Assembly (NCBI GenBank): GCA_964057225.1
Contig: OZ059895.1
Coordinates: 4,278,001-4,342,000, forward strand
Length of the DNA stretch: 64,000 bases
Direction of reading: 5' to 3'
From: Auanema rhodensis
Taxonomy: Eukaryota > Nematoda > Chromadorea > Rhabditida > Rhabditidae
Shown here: piece by piece, positions 63,976-64,000 of the stretch
Layout: the number at the start of each line of letters is the position of its first letter
Numbering within the stretch: the stretch's first letter is position 1
Notes under the pieces: generated by a model
The model's input: only the letters and a program-made list of their open reading frames with translations
Databases searched by the model: none
What the model was told of the DNA's origin: nothing
Program-made: the position numbers and the translations under genes

Positions 63976-64000
63976 AAAAAAAATTTTTTTTTTTTTTTTT
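63976..64000. repeat. A8-T17 homopolymer run at the window edge
   Basis: Eight A (63,976-63,983) run straight into at least seventeen T (63,984-64,000), which continue to the end of the window. Homopolymer length here is prone to sequencing error. Confidence 0.85.

Larger units (their letters stand above)
63451..64000. other. AT-rich non-satellite flank, no gene recognised
   Basis: About 550 bp unrelated to the monomer. It opens with a purine-rich stretch (63,464-63,494, one pyrimidine in 31 bases) and continues as AT-rich sequence with a short AT microsatellite, two small inverted repeats and an A/T homopolymer run at the window edge. The only open frames cross the junction and look random. 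I see no tRNA, rRNA, splice-supported exon or protein motif. It is not readable as part of a gene from this length alone. Confidence 0.7.
63927..64000 (+). mobile_element. Possible 5' start of an LTR retrotransposon (speculative)
   Basis: TGTGACATCCCCGG at 63,927 resembles the TG-starting, C-rich opening of many plant Ty3/gypsy LTRs (family knowledge, from memory and approximate). Within it lies a perfect hairpin at 63,947-63,969. Local GC rises here compared with the rest of the flank. The window ends 74 bases in, so neither the LTR end, the primer binding site nor a target duplication can be seen. It could equally be ordinary flank sequence. Confidence 0.25.

Noticed and set aside
63947-64000. 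Intrinsic transcription terminator (hairpin plus T run)
   Set aside because: The hairpin is AT-rich at its base, an A8 run separates it from the T run, and the context is a eukaryotic satellite flank.

Overview
This window is almost entirely one satellite DNA array. From base 1 to about 63,450 it is an uninterrupted head-to-tail tandem repeat of a 351-bp monomer. The monomer phase used here starts at its conserved ATGTACACTC. There is one partial copy at the left edge, 180 further full copies, all in the same orientation, and then a 9-base stub. Twelve monomers are 345 bp because of one shared 6-bp deletion. A representative monomer (334-684) has 107 G+C of 351, so about 70% A+T. I see no transposon insertion, inversion or gene inside the array. 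The left end of the array lies outside the window. The right end is at 63,450/63,451, followed by about 550 bp of AT-rich single-copy-looking DNA.

The organism is a eukaryote. A multi-kilobase, highly homogenised, dinucleosome-sized satellite with higher-order repeat (HOR) structure is typical of centromeric, pericentromeric or subtelomeric heterochromatin in plants and animals. I do not recognise the monomer. A possible LTR-retrotransposon start at 63,927 (TGTGACATCCCC) and variants that look like CpG decay lean weakly towards a plant. I cannot name a species.

To describe the layout I sorted monomers by diagnostic variants. E: both stops in one frame removed, with TTTTCGATT, GACGATGG and AATCAATTC. 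F: AACAAAAATG plus a CTCGTTGC tail. G: GACAAAAATG plus a CTCGTTGC tail. C: CAGTAGAT plus AAGCCAGC. B: CAACAAAA with the normal tail. D: TTAAACG. H: the 6-bp deletion with CATATATC and GCATGTTC. P: CAAACATG, ACAACG and GGTGAATT. Q: TTTTTTCAAGG with GACG. R: GATG with GCATTTTC and ACTTCATTG. Layout: 1-4194 mixed A/B/C/D then a run of G; 4195-7353 E/F/G; 7354-14022 E/F/C/G with many mosaics; 14023-23130 H-E-F units and related monomers; 23131-36087 large duplicated blocks (5,955-bp copies 6,306 bp apart, and 3,147-bp copies 7,008 bp apart); 36088-38889 transition; 38890-46242 three successive 2,451-bp seven-monomer units; 46243-56070 a P-Q-R trimer regime; 56071-63441 a more heterogeneous terminal zone.

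No protein-coding gene, RNA gene, CRISPR array or bacterial feature is supported. Eighteen E-type monomers each carry an intact 75-codon open frame. I treat these as copies of one satellite variant that happens to lack two stops, not as genes. The points most worth checking are the nested HORs, the invariant hairpin at the monomer boundary (which is also where the array ends), the switch of monomer families near 45.5 kb, and the coupled stop-loss in the E monomers.
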